Below are positions 1 through 7,681 of a stretch of 64,000 nucleotides of DNA, in pieces. The translations under genes and the position numbers were made by a program. Within the stretch, counting starts at the first letter, position 1. Every line of letters starts with the position of its first letter. The notes under the pieces are model-generated. The model worked only from the letters and a program-made list of their open reading frames with translations, did no database searches and was not told the origin of the DNA. This DNA is from JANOMH01 sp031422295 (GTDB taxonomy: Bacteria; Pseudomonadota; Alphaproteobacteria; Rhodobacterales; Rhodobacteraceae): contig JANOQM010000047.1 of assembly GCA_031422295.1 (NCBI GenBank), positions 40,804-104,803 of the forward strand. The letters run 5' to 3'.

Positions 1-12
1 GACGCCTACATA

Positions 13-237
13 ATGGCGAAAGAGGGCTTGAATTCGCCGATTGCAGATTGTCCAGAATGCGGGGCATCTGCCTATGTAGAAGACGGCGAGGTCAGCATTT
101 GCTTCGTCTGCGGCGAGAGCGTCGCAGGGGAATGTGTGAGGTGCAGCGCAACGATTGACGTTAACGAGTATAACTCTGACCATCCCGAACTTTGCAGCTA
201 TTGCGCGCACATGTACGAAAAGGTCATGAGAGAGTGA
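13..237 (+). CDS. Small Cys-rich zinc-ribbon protein, probably the C-terminal end of a longer gene
   Basis: The 74-residue reading frame contains four CxxC knuckles (CPEC, CFVC, CVRC, CSYC), enough for two zinc ribbons, and ends in an acidic/basic helix (MYEKVMRE). The four codons between the window edge and the ATG are open (Asp-Ala-Tyr-Ile) and no Shine-Dalgarno sequence is visible before the ATG, so this may be only the C-terminal tail of a protein that starts outside the window. Zinc ribbons of this type are often C-terminal appendages of nucleic-acid-binding or defence proteins. No specific function can be assigned. It belongs to the integrated element that ends at the tRNA-Ser gene. Confidence 0.6.
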   Translation: MAKEGLNSPIADCPECGASAYVEDGEVSICFVCGESVAGECVRCSATIDVNEYNSDHPELCSYCAHMYEKVMRE

Positions 238-239
238 CC

Positions 240-449
240 CGGTACCTTTAGGCCTCTGGGAACGTACCGCAGCTGTTGGCGGAACCCTCCATCCGCCCAG
301 TTCGCCACGATCAGCCCCGGCACCGCGTCAGCCGTCCGCTCGGCATCCCGCATGAGGTCCAGCCGTTTCGGAAGCTTGACCCGCGGCACCAGCAGGAAGA
401 TCGGCGCGGAGACCGGACCCGCATTATGGCGTTCGTACTCTTTCGTCCA
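240..449 (-). pseudogene. Remnant resembling a phage structural (DUF6441-type) protein
   Basis: On the minus strand an open frame reads WTKEYERHNAG, then APIFLLVPRVKLPKRLDL, then RTADAVPGLIVANW. The FLLVP-x-V-x-x-x-KRLDL block followed by a helix ending in A-x-x-W resembles the C-terminal part of small head/tail-associated proteins (DUF6441-like) in alphaproteobacterial prophages. There is no convincing start codon or ribosome site, and the 5' part would run into the leader of the antitoxin gene. It looks like a truncated leftover. The assignment is from memory of the family only. The rest of the 238–547 gap holds nothing else recognisable except the antitoxin leader. Confidence 0.35.
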
Positions 450-547
450 ACTTTGGCAATCCGCCGAGGCGGTTCGAGTTGGCGCATCACCGCCACCTTG
501 ATTTGTGCACCTTTTTGACGTACATATCTTGCATCAAGGAGCACACC

Positions 548-850
548 ATGACCAGCAAGACAACCGCCCGCAAGGAACGCGTCACCCGCGACGACCGTCT
601 GGGCTTCCGGCTTGACGAACAGACCAAGGGGCTGATCGAGCGTGCAGCACAGCTCGAACGGCGCAAGGTCAGCGACTATTGCCTGACCGCCATCGCAGAC
701 GCAGCACGGCGCACCATCGCCGAACACGAGACGCTCAATCTGTCCGAGCGCGACCGGGCTGCGTTTTTCGAGGCGATGATCCATCCCCCCGAGCCGAGCG
801 AGCGGCTGGCACGCGCGCTTGCCGAGCACAGCCGCCGCGTCGGCGCATGA
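548..850 (+). CDS. DUF1778 (TacA-like) antitoxin
   Basis: This is a 100-residue protein with an N-terminal DNA-binding stretch (RLGFRLDEQTKGLIERAA) typical of the ribbon-helix-helix DUF1778 antitoxins. The C-terminal part (LSERDRAAFFEAMIHPPEP) matches the toxin-neutralising tail of that family. AAGGAG lies just upstream of the ATG. The acetyltransferase gene follows after a 3-base gap, giving the classic antitoxin–toxin order. By family knowledge the antitoxin binds the GNAT toxin and represses the joint promoter. Length is normal. It sits in the integrated element, where such modules often stabilise the insertion. Confidence 0.85.
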   Translation: MTSKTTARKERVTRDDRLGFRLDEQTKGLIERAAQLERRKVSDYCLTAIADAARRTIAEHETLNLSERDRAAFFEAMIHPPEPSERLARALAEHSRRVGA

Positions 851-853
851 ACG

Positions 854-1378
854 GTGGCACAGTCCACGCCTGACCTTGCCATCGCCCGTCTCGATGACGC
901 CCATGACCGCGCTGGTTTCACCTGCGGGGTCGAAAGCCTTGACCGCTATCTGCAGACCCAGGCCGGGCAGGATGTGCGCCGACGCGCCAACGGCGTGTTT
1001 GTCCTGACCGACAAAGCGGACCCTGACCGGGTGCTGGGCTACTTCACGCTTTGCGCGACGGCGCTGCCTCCCGGCGACGTTCCCGAAGCGGCACGGAAAC
1101 ATATCCCCCGCTATCCGCTGGTCAGCGCCACGTTGATTGGCAGGCTTGCAGTTGCGACCGACCGGCAAGGCCAGAGGCTGGGTGCGGTGCTGTTGGCGGA
1201 CGCACTGCGTCGGGCGCTGGCGAGTGCAGAGACGGTCGGATCGTCGATGGTCGTGGTCGACGCGCTGGATGACGGCGCGGCGGCGTTCTATGCGGCCCAC
1301 GGTTTCGTCCGGCTGCCCGAGTCGTTGCGCCTCGTCCTGCCGATGCGGCTCGTCGAGCGTATGGTGGCATCGTCATGA
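854..1378 (+). CDS. GNAT acetyltransferase toxin (TacT-like)
   Basis: A 174-residue GNAT-fold protein starting at a GTG three bases after the antitoxin stop. It has the family features of TacT/AtaT-type toxins: an N-terminal FTCGVESLDRYLQTQAGQD segment, the VFVLTD strand, the acetyl-CoA pyrophosphate loop RLAVATDRQGQRLGAVLL (Q-x-x-G-x-G/L type), and the C-terminal YAAHGFVRLPES with the conserved Tyr. By family knowledge these toxins acetylate the amino group of charged tRNAs and block translation. The substrate tRNA cannot be predicted from sequence. No truncation is seen, so the pair is probably active. Confidence 0.85.
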   Translation: MAQSTPDLAIARLDDAHDRAGFTCGVESLDRYLQTQAGQDVRRRANGVFVLTDKADPDRVLGYFTLCATALPPGDVPEAARKHIPRYPLVSATLIGRLAVATDRQGQRLGAVLLADALRRALASAETVGSSMVVVDALDDGAAAFYAAHGFVRLPESLRLVLPMRLVERMVASS

Positions 1379-1508
1379 CCCGCGCGGCATGCACGCCAGC
1401 CCCGCCGACGGCCATCAAGCGCAAGTATTCGCGCGCGGTGGCACGAACCATGGTCGGAAGTGGCGAAACACTATTCTTCCAGCGCGTCGGATCGGCGACT
1501 CTGGCCCA

Positions 1509-1733
1509 ATGTCTCGAGTCCTGCGCCAACGACCGCCATCCGCATCCGAACAGCTTGAACAGCTGCTGGGCAGGCCATGGCCGTTTCCGGGACGTCCGCC
1601 CAAACATGACATCGAGGCGTGGGCCGTCACGGACGACTGGCCCCAGCGGGTGCCGGTCACGGACGCCGAAGTCGATGTGTTCGAAGCGTGGTTCGGCGAC
1701 CTCTTCGATGATATGTTCGGACCATGCCGATGA
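1509..1733 (+). CDS. Small acidic protein upstream of the recombinase
   Basis: This 74-residue frame looks protein-like, unlike the competing frames over the same DNA. It has a proline-rich start, LEQLLGRPWPFPGRPPKHDI, then an acidic aromatic C-terminus (DVFEAWFGDLFDDMFG). It ends 18 bases before the serine recombinase gene on the same strand and is probably co-transcribed with it. I do not recognise a family. A small protein next to a serine recombinase could be a directionality factor or accessory protein, but that rests on position only. The 130 bases before it (1379–1508) hold no convincing gene. Confidence 0.5.
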   Translation: MSRVLRQRPPSASEQLEQLLGRPWPFPGRPPKHDIEAWAVTDDWPQRVPVTDAEVDVFEAWFGDLFDDMFGPCR

Positions 1734-1751
1734 CGTGAGGAGACTGCCATC

Positions 1752-3677
1752 ATGACCGTGCCGCTCCGCGCCGCCCTTTATCTTCGCGTGTCGACGGCGC
1801 GGCAGGCCGAGCATGATGTTTCCATTCCTGATCAGCGCAAGCAAGGTGAAGCGTACTGCAGCGCGCGCGGCTACGATCTTGTCGAAACGTTCGTCGACGC
1901 TGGCGCGTCCGCGACCAATGACCGCCGCCCGGAATTCCAGCGCATGATCGATGCCGGGACATCGAAGCCCGCAGCTTTCGAAGTGGTTGTCGTTCATTCG
2001 TTCAGCCGCTTCTTCCGCGATCATTTCGAATTGGAATTCTACGTCCGCAAACTCGCGAAGAATGGCGTCCGCCTTCTGTCGATCACCCAGGAAATGGGCG
2101 ACGACCCGATGCATGTCATGATGCGGCAGATCATGGCGCTTTTCGATGAATACCAGTCCAAGGAAAACGCCAAGCATGTCCTGCGGGCGATGAAAGAAAA
2201 TGCGCGACAAGGCTTCTGGAACGGCTCTTTGCCACCCATCGGTTACCGCGTCGTCGCAGCCGAACAGCGTGGAGCCAAGGTAAAGAAGAAGCTCGAGATC
2301 GACCCGCACCACGCCGAAACTGTGCGGCTTGCGTTTCAATTGGCTTTGATCGGTGACGGCACTTCCGGACCGATGGGCGTGAAGTCGATAGCCAGTCATC
2401 TCAACGCAAAGGGCATCTTCACCCGCGATGGCGGTAGATGGGGCATCGGCAGCCTCCATCGTATGTTGACCCGTCCCGCCTACATCGGACGCCACGAGTT
2501 CAACAAGCGCGGCAAGACCAAGGAACTCAAACCATCCGACGAGGTGATCACGGTCGCTGTGCCGCCAATCATCGACGAGGCGACGTTTGCGACCGTGCAA
2601 GCGCGGATGAAGGCACGGAACCCGAAAGTCACACCACCGCGCGTGGTCAGCGGCCCGACACTTCTGACCGGCCTGATCCACTGCGCCAAATGCGGCGGGG
2701 CCATGACCATCCGCACGGGCAAGGGCGGACGATATCGCTACTACACCTGCTCGACGAAAGCCCGGCAGGGGCCAACGGCCTGCACTGGAATGACCGTCCC
2801 GATGGAAAAACTCGACGCATTGGTTGCTGGACATCTGGAAAAACGCCTGCTCGACCCAAAGCGGCTCGAAGCCGTCCTGGCCTCGGTCCTCGACCGCAGG
2901 CAAGAGCGTTCCGAACGCAAGCAGCACCATATCGCGGAACTCAACAAACGGGCGACCGAAACTGACCTGCGGCTCAACCGGCTTTACGACGCCATCGAAG
3001 GCGGGGTCGCCAATCTCGACGACCCTGAGCTTAAAACCCGCATCGCGACCCTGAAAGCCACCCGTGACCAAGCCCGTGTCGATGCCGACCGCGCCTCGGC
3101 CTTGCTCAACACCATCAGCCAGAAATCAATCACGCCGCAGATGCTCCGCAACTTCGCCAGCACCGCACGCGACCGGATGCGCCTGCCCGGCGGCGGCTAC
3201 CGCCGCGACCACCTGCGCGCTCTGGCCCAACGTGTCGAAGTCAATGACGGCGAAGTCCGCATCATGGGATCGAAGGATGATCTGCTCAGAACACTGGCAG
3301 CCGGGGCGGACCTCACGGGTCAGGTGCCCAGTTTTGTTCCAAAGTGGCGGAGGAGGTGGGATTCGAACCCACGGAACGCTTTCACGCTCAACGGTTTTCA
3401 AGACCGTCGCAATCGACCACTCTGCCACTCCTCCCGACTTGGGTCGTTTAAGCGAGCTGTTGCGATTCTGGAAGGTGGCATTCAGCGGTGTGGTTTTGGA
3501 CCGGATCGGGGCGTTTTGCTCCACTCCAGCCGTTCTTCGTGCCTGAAACACGATCTGTGGAATTCCGCTGATCATGGCGAAGCCAGTCTTTCACATCTGC
3601 AGTTTCGTCGCTATCTTGTGCCACAAAATGCATATGGTACCGTTGTAGCATTGACTATTGTGCCAAACGGACAGTGA
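1752..3677 (+). CDS. Large serine recombinase, reading frame continuing through tRNA-Ser
   Basis: Site-specific recombinase of the large serine family. It has an N-terminal resolvase domain with the catalytic serine in YLRVSTARQ, the IPDQR block and VVVHSFSRFFRD (about residues 5–150). A central recombinase domain follows, then a zinc ribbon (HCAKCGG ... YYTCS ... ACTGM, about 310–345) and a long charged coiled coil. GAGGAG precedes the ATG. The frame reaches the 3' end of the antisense tRNA-Ser gene at about residue 531. The last 110 residues are translated antisense tRNA (WDSNPR) and flanking chromosome. The native C-terminus was therefore probably encoded by the circular element and was swapped on integration. 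Real host-side end is uncertain. Confidence 0.85.
   Translation: MTVPLRAALYLRVSTARQAEHDVSIPDQRKQGEAYCSARGYDLVETFVDAGASATNDRRPEFQRMIDAGTSKPAAFEVVVVHSFSRFFRDHFELEFYVRKLAKNGVRLLSITQEMGDDPMHVMMRQIMALFDEYQSKENAKHVLRAMKENARQGFWNGSLPPIGYRVVAAEQRGAKVKKKLEIDPHHAETVRLAFQLALIGDGTSGPMGVKSIASHLNAKGIFTRDGGRWGIGSLHRMLTRPAYIGRHEFNKRGKTKELKPSDEVITVAVPPIIDEATFATVQARMKARNPKVTPPRVVSGPTLLTGLIHCAKCGGAMTIRTGKGGRYRYYTCSTKARQGPTACTGMTVPMEKLDALVAGHLEKRLLDPKRLEAVLASVLDRRQERSERKQHHIAELNKRATETDLRLNRLYDAIEGGVANLDDPELKTRIATLKATRDQARVDADRASALLNTISQKSITPQMLRNFASTARDRMRLPGGGYRRDHLRALAQRVEVNDGEVRIMGSKDDLLRTLAAGADLTGQVPSFVPKWRRRWDSNPRNAFTLNGFQDRRNRPLCHSSRLGSFKRAVAILEGGIQRCGFGPDRGVLLHSSRSSCLKHDLWNSADHGEASLSHLQFRRYLVPQNAYGTVVALTIVPNGQ
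3330..3365. other. Probable element/chromosome attachment junction at the tRNA-Ser 3' end
   Basis: The element genes (toxin–antitoxin, recombinase) end exactly where the minus-strand tRNA-Ser gene begins with its CCA end at 3345. The acceptor and T-arm part of tRNA genes is a standard integration target. The exact crossover core cannot be fixed because the other end of the element, with its copy of the repeat, is outside the window. Confidence 0.4.
3345..3434 (-). tRNA. tRNA-Ser (anticodon UGA)
   Basis: Read on the minus strand, the 90-base sequence starts GGAGGAG and ends CTCCTCC-G-CCA, giving a 7-bp acceptor stem, discriminator G and encoded CCA. The D-arm (GGCAGAGTGGTCGA), the anticodon arm ACGGTCTTGAAAACCGT with TGA in the loop, a long variable arm as expected for serine, and the T-arm with TTCGAAT are all present. 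The gene is intact although an integrated element abuts its 3' end. It decodes UCA and related serine codons. Confidence 0.97.
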
Positions 3678-3770
3678 TATGCGGACAAATAGGCCGCACA
3701 ACGGACAGAGCAGAAACGACCGGCTAACGGTCATGCGCCGGAAACGCGGTGCGAGCAGAGGGGCAAGGGT
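3435..3770. other. Intergenic region between tRNA-Ser and the SPOR lipoprotein gene
   Basis: No credible gene lies in these 336 bases. The continuing recombinase frame (to 3677) lacks protein character after the tRNA. The region must hold the minus-strand promoter of tRNA-Ser and a plus-strand promoter for the downstream cluster. The stretch 3590–3680 is clearly more AT-rich than its surroundings. Confidence 0.6.
3651..3680 (+). promoter_or_regulatory. Candidate sigma-70-type promoter for the SPOR–dacC–tmk–holB cluster
   Basis: TTGACT at 3651–3656 and TGATAT at 3675–3680 are 18 bases apart, in an AT-rich stretch about 90 bases before the lipoprotein start. This is the best promoter-like match upstream of the cluster. 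It is a pattern match only. Confidence 0.4.
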
Positions 3771-4697
3771 ATGTCGGGTCTTCCATTTTCGCGGGTTACA
3801 GGAAAACGACTTCCGCTCGCATTGATCGCGGTGCTTGCATCAGCGGGTTGCGACGAGAACGGCAAATTCAGCTTGGGGGGCGGGGGCGATGCACCAGCCG
3901 GCGGCGTGGTCCAAAGCCAAAGCACCGAGCTGGTGCAGACCGATGTCGAGGCCCCCGAAGTGTTTCAGGTCACCGCACAAGGCCTGTGGGATGGTCGCCC
4001 ATCGCTGGGTGGCGTCTGGGTGGCGCATCCTGATGTGACCGACCCCGAGCGTGTCATCATCCGCAACAATGCCAATGGCCAGTTCGTCATCGGTGCCTTG
4101 TTCCGCCGCGAACGTGAAAATCCGGGGCCCGCCTTGCAAGCCTCGTCTGATGCAGCCGAGGCTTTGGGCATGCTGGCCGGTGCGCCTGCCGAACTGAACG
4201 TCACTGCCCTGCGCCGGGAAGAGGCCGCAGCCCCAGCTGATGCCGCCCCGGTGACAGATTTTGGCGGTGCCGAAACGGCTGGATTAGAAACAGCGGACGG
4301 AATCTCCACAACTCCACTGGACCCGATTGCCGGGGCCGCCGCTGCGATTGATGCTGCAGAGGCCGGGCTGCCGACCGACATTACCGCTATACCGCTGGAC
4401 GATGCGCCGGTTGTGGCCGCATTGCCTGATCCAGCTCCGCTCGCCACTACACCCGCCGGGTCGCTGGATAAACCCTTTATCCAGATCGGGATTTTCAGCA
4501 TCGAGGCGAATGCCGATACCGCCGCAGGCCAGATGTCCGGCCTTGGTCTGACCGCCCGCGTGGTGCCACAACAAGCGCAGGGTCGCGATTTCTGGAGTGT
4601 CATTGTCGGCCCCGCCACATCCGAGGCCGACCGGGCCGCGCAACTGGACAAGATCAAGGCCGCAGGCTTTGCCGATGCGTATTTCGTCCGAAACTGA
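3771..4697 (+). CDS. SPOR-domain lipoprotein-like protein
   Basis: A 308-residue exported protein. After a short basic N-terminus, a hydrophobic segment (LPLALIAVLASAGC) ends in a lipobox-like Cys at about residue 27, although Ser at -3 is not ideal. A long low-complexity Ala/Pro/Asp region follows. The C-terminal 75 residues (from KPFIQIGIFSIEANAD to DAYFVRN) form a SPOR domain, which binds denuded peptidoglycan strands, typically at the septum. It lies 30 bases upstream of a DD-carboxypeptidase gene, fitting a role in cell-wall remodelling. An AGGGGCAAGGG ribosome site supports the ATG. A paralogous SPOR-like region occurs in the protein at 47543. Confidence 0.85.
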   Translation: MSGLPFSRVTGKRLPLALIAVLASAGCDENGKFSLGGGGDAPAGGVVQSQSTELVQTDVEAPEVFQVTAQGLWDGRPSLGGVWVAHPDVTDPERVIIRNNANGQFVIGALFRRERENPGPALQASSDAAEALGMLAGAPAELNVTALRREEAAAPADAAPVTDFGGAETAGLETADGISTTPLDPIAGAAAAIDAAEAGLPTDITAIPLDDAPVVAALPDPAPLATTPAGSLDKPFIQIGIFSIEANADTAAGQMSGLGLTARVVPQQAQGRDFWSVIVGPATSEADRAAQLDKIKAAGFADAYFVRN

Positions 4698-4727
4698 ACC
4701 AGAACCATACAAAAGGGCCAGCGCCAT

Positions 4728-5945
4728 ATGATCCGTGTCTTTTGCAATCTGCTGCTGGCCGTGTTCCTGACGTGCGTCGGGGCGACAGTTTTCGCGCAAT
4801 CATTTGAGACCCGCGCCACCGCTGCATGGGTCTATGACCAATCCACCGGCACCATCCTGCTGGCCAAAAATGCTGACGAACCCTTGCCGCCCGCGTCAAT
4901 GTCGAAACTGATGACGATCTATATGGCGTTCGAGGCGATTGCCGATGGCCGGTTGCAAATTGACGAGCTGCTGCCGGTGTCAGAACAGGCGATGAGCTAT
5001 GAAGGTTCGTCGATGTTTCTGAACACCAATGACCGGGTCAGTGTCGAAGACCTGCTGCGCGGCACGATTGTGCTGTCAGGCAACGATTCCTCAGTTGTTT
5101 TGGCCGAGGCCTTGTCCCCCGATGGCACCGAAGGCGGCTTTGCCCGGATGATCACCGAACGGGCCCGGGATATGGGGATGCTCAATTCCACCTTTGTCAA
5201 CTCCAACGGCTGGCCTGCTGCCGGCCACCGTATGTCGATGCATGATCTTGGCATTCTGGCCGACCGGATCATTACCGATTATCCGACCTTCTACCCTTTA
5301 TTTTCGGAAACCGAGTTTTTGTATGATGGCCGGGTGCCGTCCAATACCCAAAACCGCAATCCGATGTTGTCGCTGGGGATTGGCGCGGATGGCCTGAAAA
5401 CTGGGCACACCGCCGAGGCGGGCTACGGCCTTGTCGGGTCGGCCAAACAAGGTGACCGGCGGATCATTTTTGTGATCACTGGGCTGGAAACCCCGGAAGC
5501 GCGTGCCGAAGAAGCCGAAAAGATCGTCAACTGGGCGTTTCGCCAGTTCGCCATCCGCGAGGTCGGCACCGAAGGCTCGATGATTGCCGAGGCCGAGGTC
5601 TGGATGGGCGAGGCACCGACCGTCGGGCTGACCTTAGGGGCCGATCTGAATTTGCTTGTCCCCGTCACCGGCGGGGCAGAAGTGACTGCCGAGGCGATTT
5701 ATGACACGCCCTTGGAGGCCCCAATTGAACTGGGTCAGGAAATTGGCACGCTTGTCATCACCCGCGACGGATTGCCCGAAACCCGTGTGCCATTGCTGGC
5801 CGACAAGGCCGTGGCGCGGGGCGGATTTGCCGTGCGTATCCGCACCGCCGCGTTGGTTCTGATAGACCGGTTTGGTCCAGAGCCGGAGGCCGCCGCAGAT
5901 GCGGAGGCACCTATAGCAACTGAGCCCACCGACGGCGGCGCGTGA
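4728..5945 (+). CDS. dacC: D-alanyl-D-alanine carboxypeptidase (PBP5/6 family)
   Basis: A 405-residue low-molecular-weight penicillin-binding protein that trims the terminal D-Ala from peptidoglycan pentapeptides in the periplasm. A signal peptide (LLLAVFLTCVGATVFAQS) is followed by all three active-site motifs: SMSK (SxxK, about residue 57), SGND (SxN) and KTGHT (KTG). The C-terminal PBP5-type beta domain is present, then a hydrophobic stretch near residues 370–385 and an acidic tail. The stop overlaps the GTG start of tmk by three bases, so the two genes are translationally coupled. Symbol dacC is by family; dacA would be equally valid. Confidence 0.93.
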   Translation: MIRVFCNLLLAVFLTCVGATVFAQSFETRATAAWVYDQSTGTILLAKNADEPLPPASMSKLMTIYMAFEAIADGRLQIDELLPVSEQAMSYEGSSMFLNTNDRVSVEDLLRGTIVLSGNDSSVVLAEALSPDGTEGGFARMITERARDMGMLNSTFVNSNGWPAAGHRMSMHDLGILADRIITDYPTFYPLFSETEFLYDGRVPSNTQNRNPMLSLGIGADGLKTGHTAEAGYGLVGSAKQGDRRIIFVITGLETPEARAEEAEKIVNWAFRQFAIREVGTEGSMIAEAEVWMGEAPTVGLTLGADLNLLVPVTGGAEVTAEAIYDTPLEAPIELGQEIGTLVITRDGLPETRVPLLADKAVARGGFAVRIRTAALVLIDRFGPEPEAAADAEAPIATEPTDGGA

Positions 5946-6556
5946 CGCCCCCGGCATTCATCACCTTCGAAGGCATTGATGGGTCTGGCAAATCTACCCA
6001 AGCCCGGGCCTTGGCCAACCATTTGCGCGCGCGGGGCCGCGACGTGATCCTGACCCGCGAACCCGGCGGCAGTCCGGGGGCCGAGGAAATTCGCGCATTG
6101 GTCCTGACTGGCGATCCGGACCGTTGGTCGGCAGAAACTGAGATATTGCTGTTCACTGCCGCCCGCCGCGACCATCTGGAAAAGACTATTCTACCTGCCC
6201 TCGCCGCAGGCAAAACCGTGATCTCGGACCGGTTTGCCGATTCAACCCGCGTCTATCAGGGGGCGACGCGCGGCGATCTGCGCAGCATGGTCGATCAATT
6301 ACATAGCCTGATGATCGGGCGCGAACCCGACCTGACATTCATCATCGACATGGATCCCGCCACCGCGTTGCAACGCGGGTTGGCCCGCCGGTCTGGCGAG
6401 GACCGGTTCGAGGACATGGGACTGGCGTTTCAGCAAACCCTGCGGGCCGGGTTCCTTGCATTGACCCGGGCATTCCCGGATCGCTGTATCCTGATTGACG
6501 GCAACCGCGACGCGGGCCTGGTCAGCGCGGCAATCGCCAGCCATTTCAATGGCTGA
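5942..6556 (+). CDS. tmk: Thymidylate kinase
   Basis: dTMP kinase (204 residues, normal length), phosphorylating dTMP to dTDP. The P-loop is GIDGSGKST near the N-terminus. The DR-x motif region REPGGSPGAEEIR and the DRFADSTRVYQGATRG segment, which contacts the substrate, are both intact, and a lid region follows (RRSGEDRFEDMG). It starts with GTG overlapping the carboxypeptidase stop and its stop overlaps the start of holB by eight bases. The arrangement tmk–holB–tatD is widely conserved in bacteria. Confidence 0.96.
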   Translation: MTPPAFITFEGIDGSGKSTQARALANHLRARGRDVILTREPGGSPGAEEIRALVLTGDPDRWSAETEILLFTAARRDHLEKTILPALAAGKTVISDRFADSTRVYQGATRGDLRSMVDQLHSLMIGREPDLTFIIDMDPATALQRGLARRSGEDRFEDMGLAFQQTLRAGFLALTRAFPDRCILIDGNRDAGLVSAAIASHFNG

Positions 6557-7673
6557 CACCACCCTGCCCGACCCCGACCGGATCGACGGCGCGCCGCACC
6601 CGCGCGAAACCGCTCAATTGTATGGGCAAGATCAGGCCGAACAGGCGTTTCTGACCGCCTATAATGCCGGGCGGCTGCATTCCGGCTGGCTGATCAACGG
6701 GCCGCAGGGCGTGGGCAAGGCGACGCTGGCCTACCGGATTGCCGCATTCCTGCTGGCTGAACAACCCATTGATGACGGGCTGTTCGGCGCACCTCTGCCG
6801 CCCGTCAGCCTGTCCATTCCGCCGGACTGTCCAGATGCCCGCCTGATCCGGGCCGGATCGCATCCGCGCTTGTTCATCCTGCGGCGCTGCGCCAATACGA
6901 CAGGCGATAAACTGTCCCAGGTGATCAGTGTCGAACAAGCCCGCGAGTTGAAAAAGTTCTTTCAACTTAGCGCTGCCGATGGGGGCCGTCGGGTGGTGAT
7001 CATCGATAGCGCCGATGAGCTGAACACAGCGGCGGCCAATGCGATCCTGAAAGTGTTGGAAGAACCACCCGCCAAAACCACATTATTGCTGATTTCGCAC
7101 CGCCCGACCGGCCTGTTGCCAACGATCCGATCGCGCTGCCGGGACCTGCGCTGTGCGCCGCTGGACAGTGCCGCACTTGACCTTGCCCTGACCAGCGCCG
7201 GGCTGGAAACGGCTGGCACAGATGCGCTGACCGCCCTTGCCGGTGGTTCGGTGGGGACAGCGATCAGACTGCTGCACCAGGACGGGCTGGCGCTATATGC
7301 TGACCTTGTGCAGTTGTTCAACGCCCTGCCCCGGATTGACCGTATGCAGGCGATACGGCTGGCCGACGCCTGCGCCGGGCGCGGGGCAGAGGCGCGGTTT
7401 GGTCTGACGCTGGACCTGATTGACATCTTTCTGGCCCGGACCGCCCGCGCCGGGCTGGTGGGGGAACCGGCTGTGCAGGGGGCGATGGGCGAAGCGCGTT
7501 TGCTGGCCCGGTTGTCGCCACATGATCAGGCCGCACGGGCCTGGGCAGGCCTGCAACAACAGATCAGCGCCCGCGCCCGGGCCGGGCGGGCAGTGAACCT
7601 TGACCCTGCCGCGCTGATCCTTGATATGCTGTTGCGTATCGAAGACACGGCGCGCAGCACCGCCGCAGCCTGA
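6549..7673 (+). CDS. holB: DNA polymerase III subunit delta'
   Basis: A 374-residue clamp-loader subunit. The AAA+ P-loop-like GPQGVGKATLAYRIAAFLL is near residue 50. The sensor/arginine region (NAILKVLEEPPAKTTLLLISHRP) and the SRC motif (TIRSRCRDL) are in the expected order. The zinc-binding module present in some relatives is not obvious. The ATG at 6549 overlaps tmk. It is followed after eight bases by tatD. The product loads the sliding clamp together with DnaX and HolA at the replication fork. Confidence 0.93.
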   Translation: MADTTLPDPDRIDGAPHPRETAQLYGQDQAEQAFLTAYNAGRLHSGWLINGPQGVGKATLAYRIAAFLLAEQPIDDGLFGAPLPPVSLSIPPDCPDARLIRAGSHPRLFILRRCANTTGDKLSQVISVEQARELKKFFQLSAADGGRRVVIIDSADELNTAAANAILKVLEEPPAKTTLLLISHRPTGLLPTIRSRCRDLRCAPLDSAALDLALTSAGLETAGTDALTALAGGSVGTAIRLLHQDGLALYADLVQLFNALPRIDRMQAIRLADACAGRGAEARFGLTLDLIDIFLARTARAGLVGEPAVQGAMGEARLLARLSPHDQAARAWAGLQQQISARARAGRAVNLDPAALILDMLLRIEDTARSTAAA

Positions 7674-7681
7674 GGCGGCCC

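Noticed and set aside
311..1300. 329-residue minus-strand open frame
   Set aside because: Antisense to the DUF1778/GNAT pair, which has clear motifs; the minus frame has none.
1375..1755. 126-residue plus-strand frame starting at ATGA after the GNAT gene
   Set aside because: Its sequence is Ser/Arg-rich noise; the overlapping frame 1509–1733 is the protein-like one.
1122..3071. 649-residue minus-strand open frame
   Set aside because: It is the antisense shadow of the acetyltransferase and recombinase genes in high-GC DNA, with a composition rich in Arg/His/Gly and no domain pattern.
3126..3575. Frames with GGIRTHG or WDSNPR strings
   Set aside because: These are translations of the antisense tRNA-Ser, a well-known annotation artefact.
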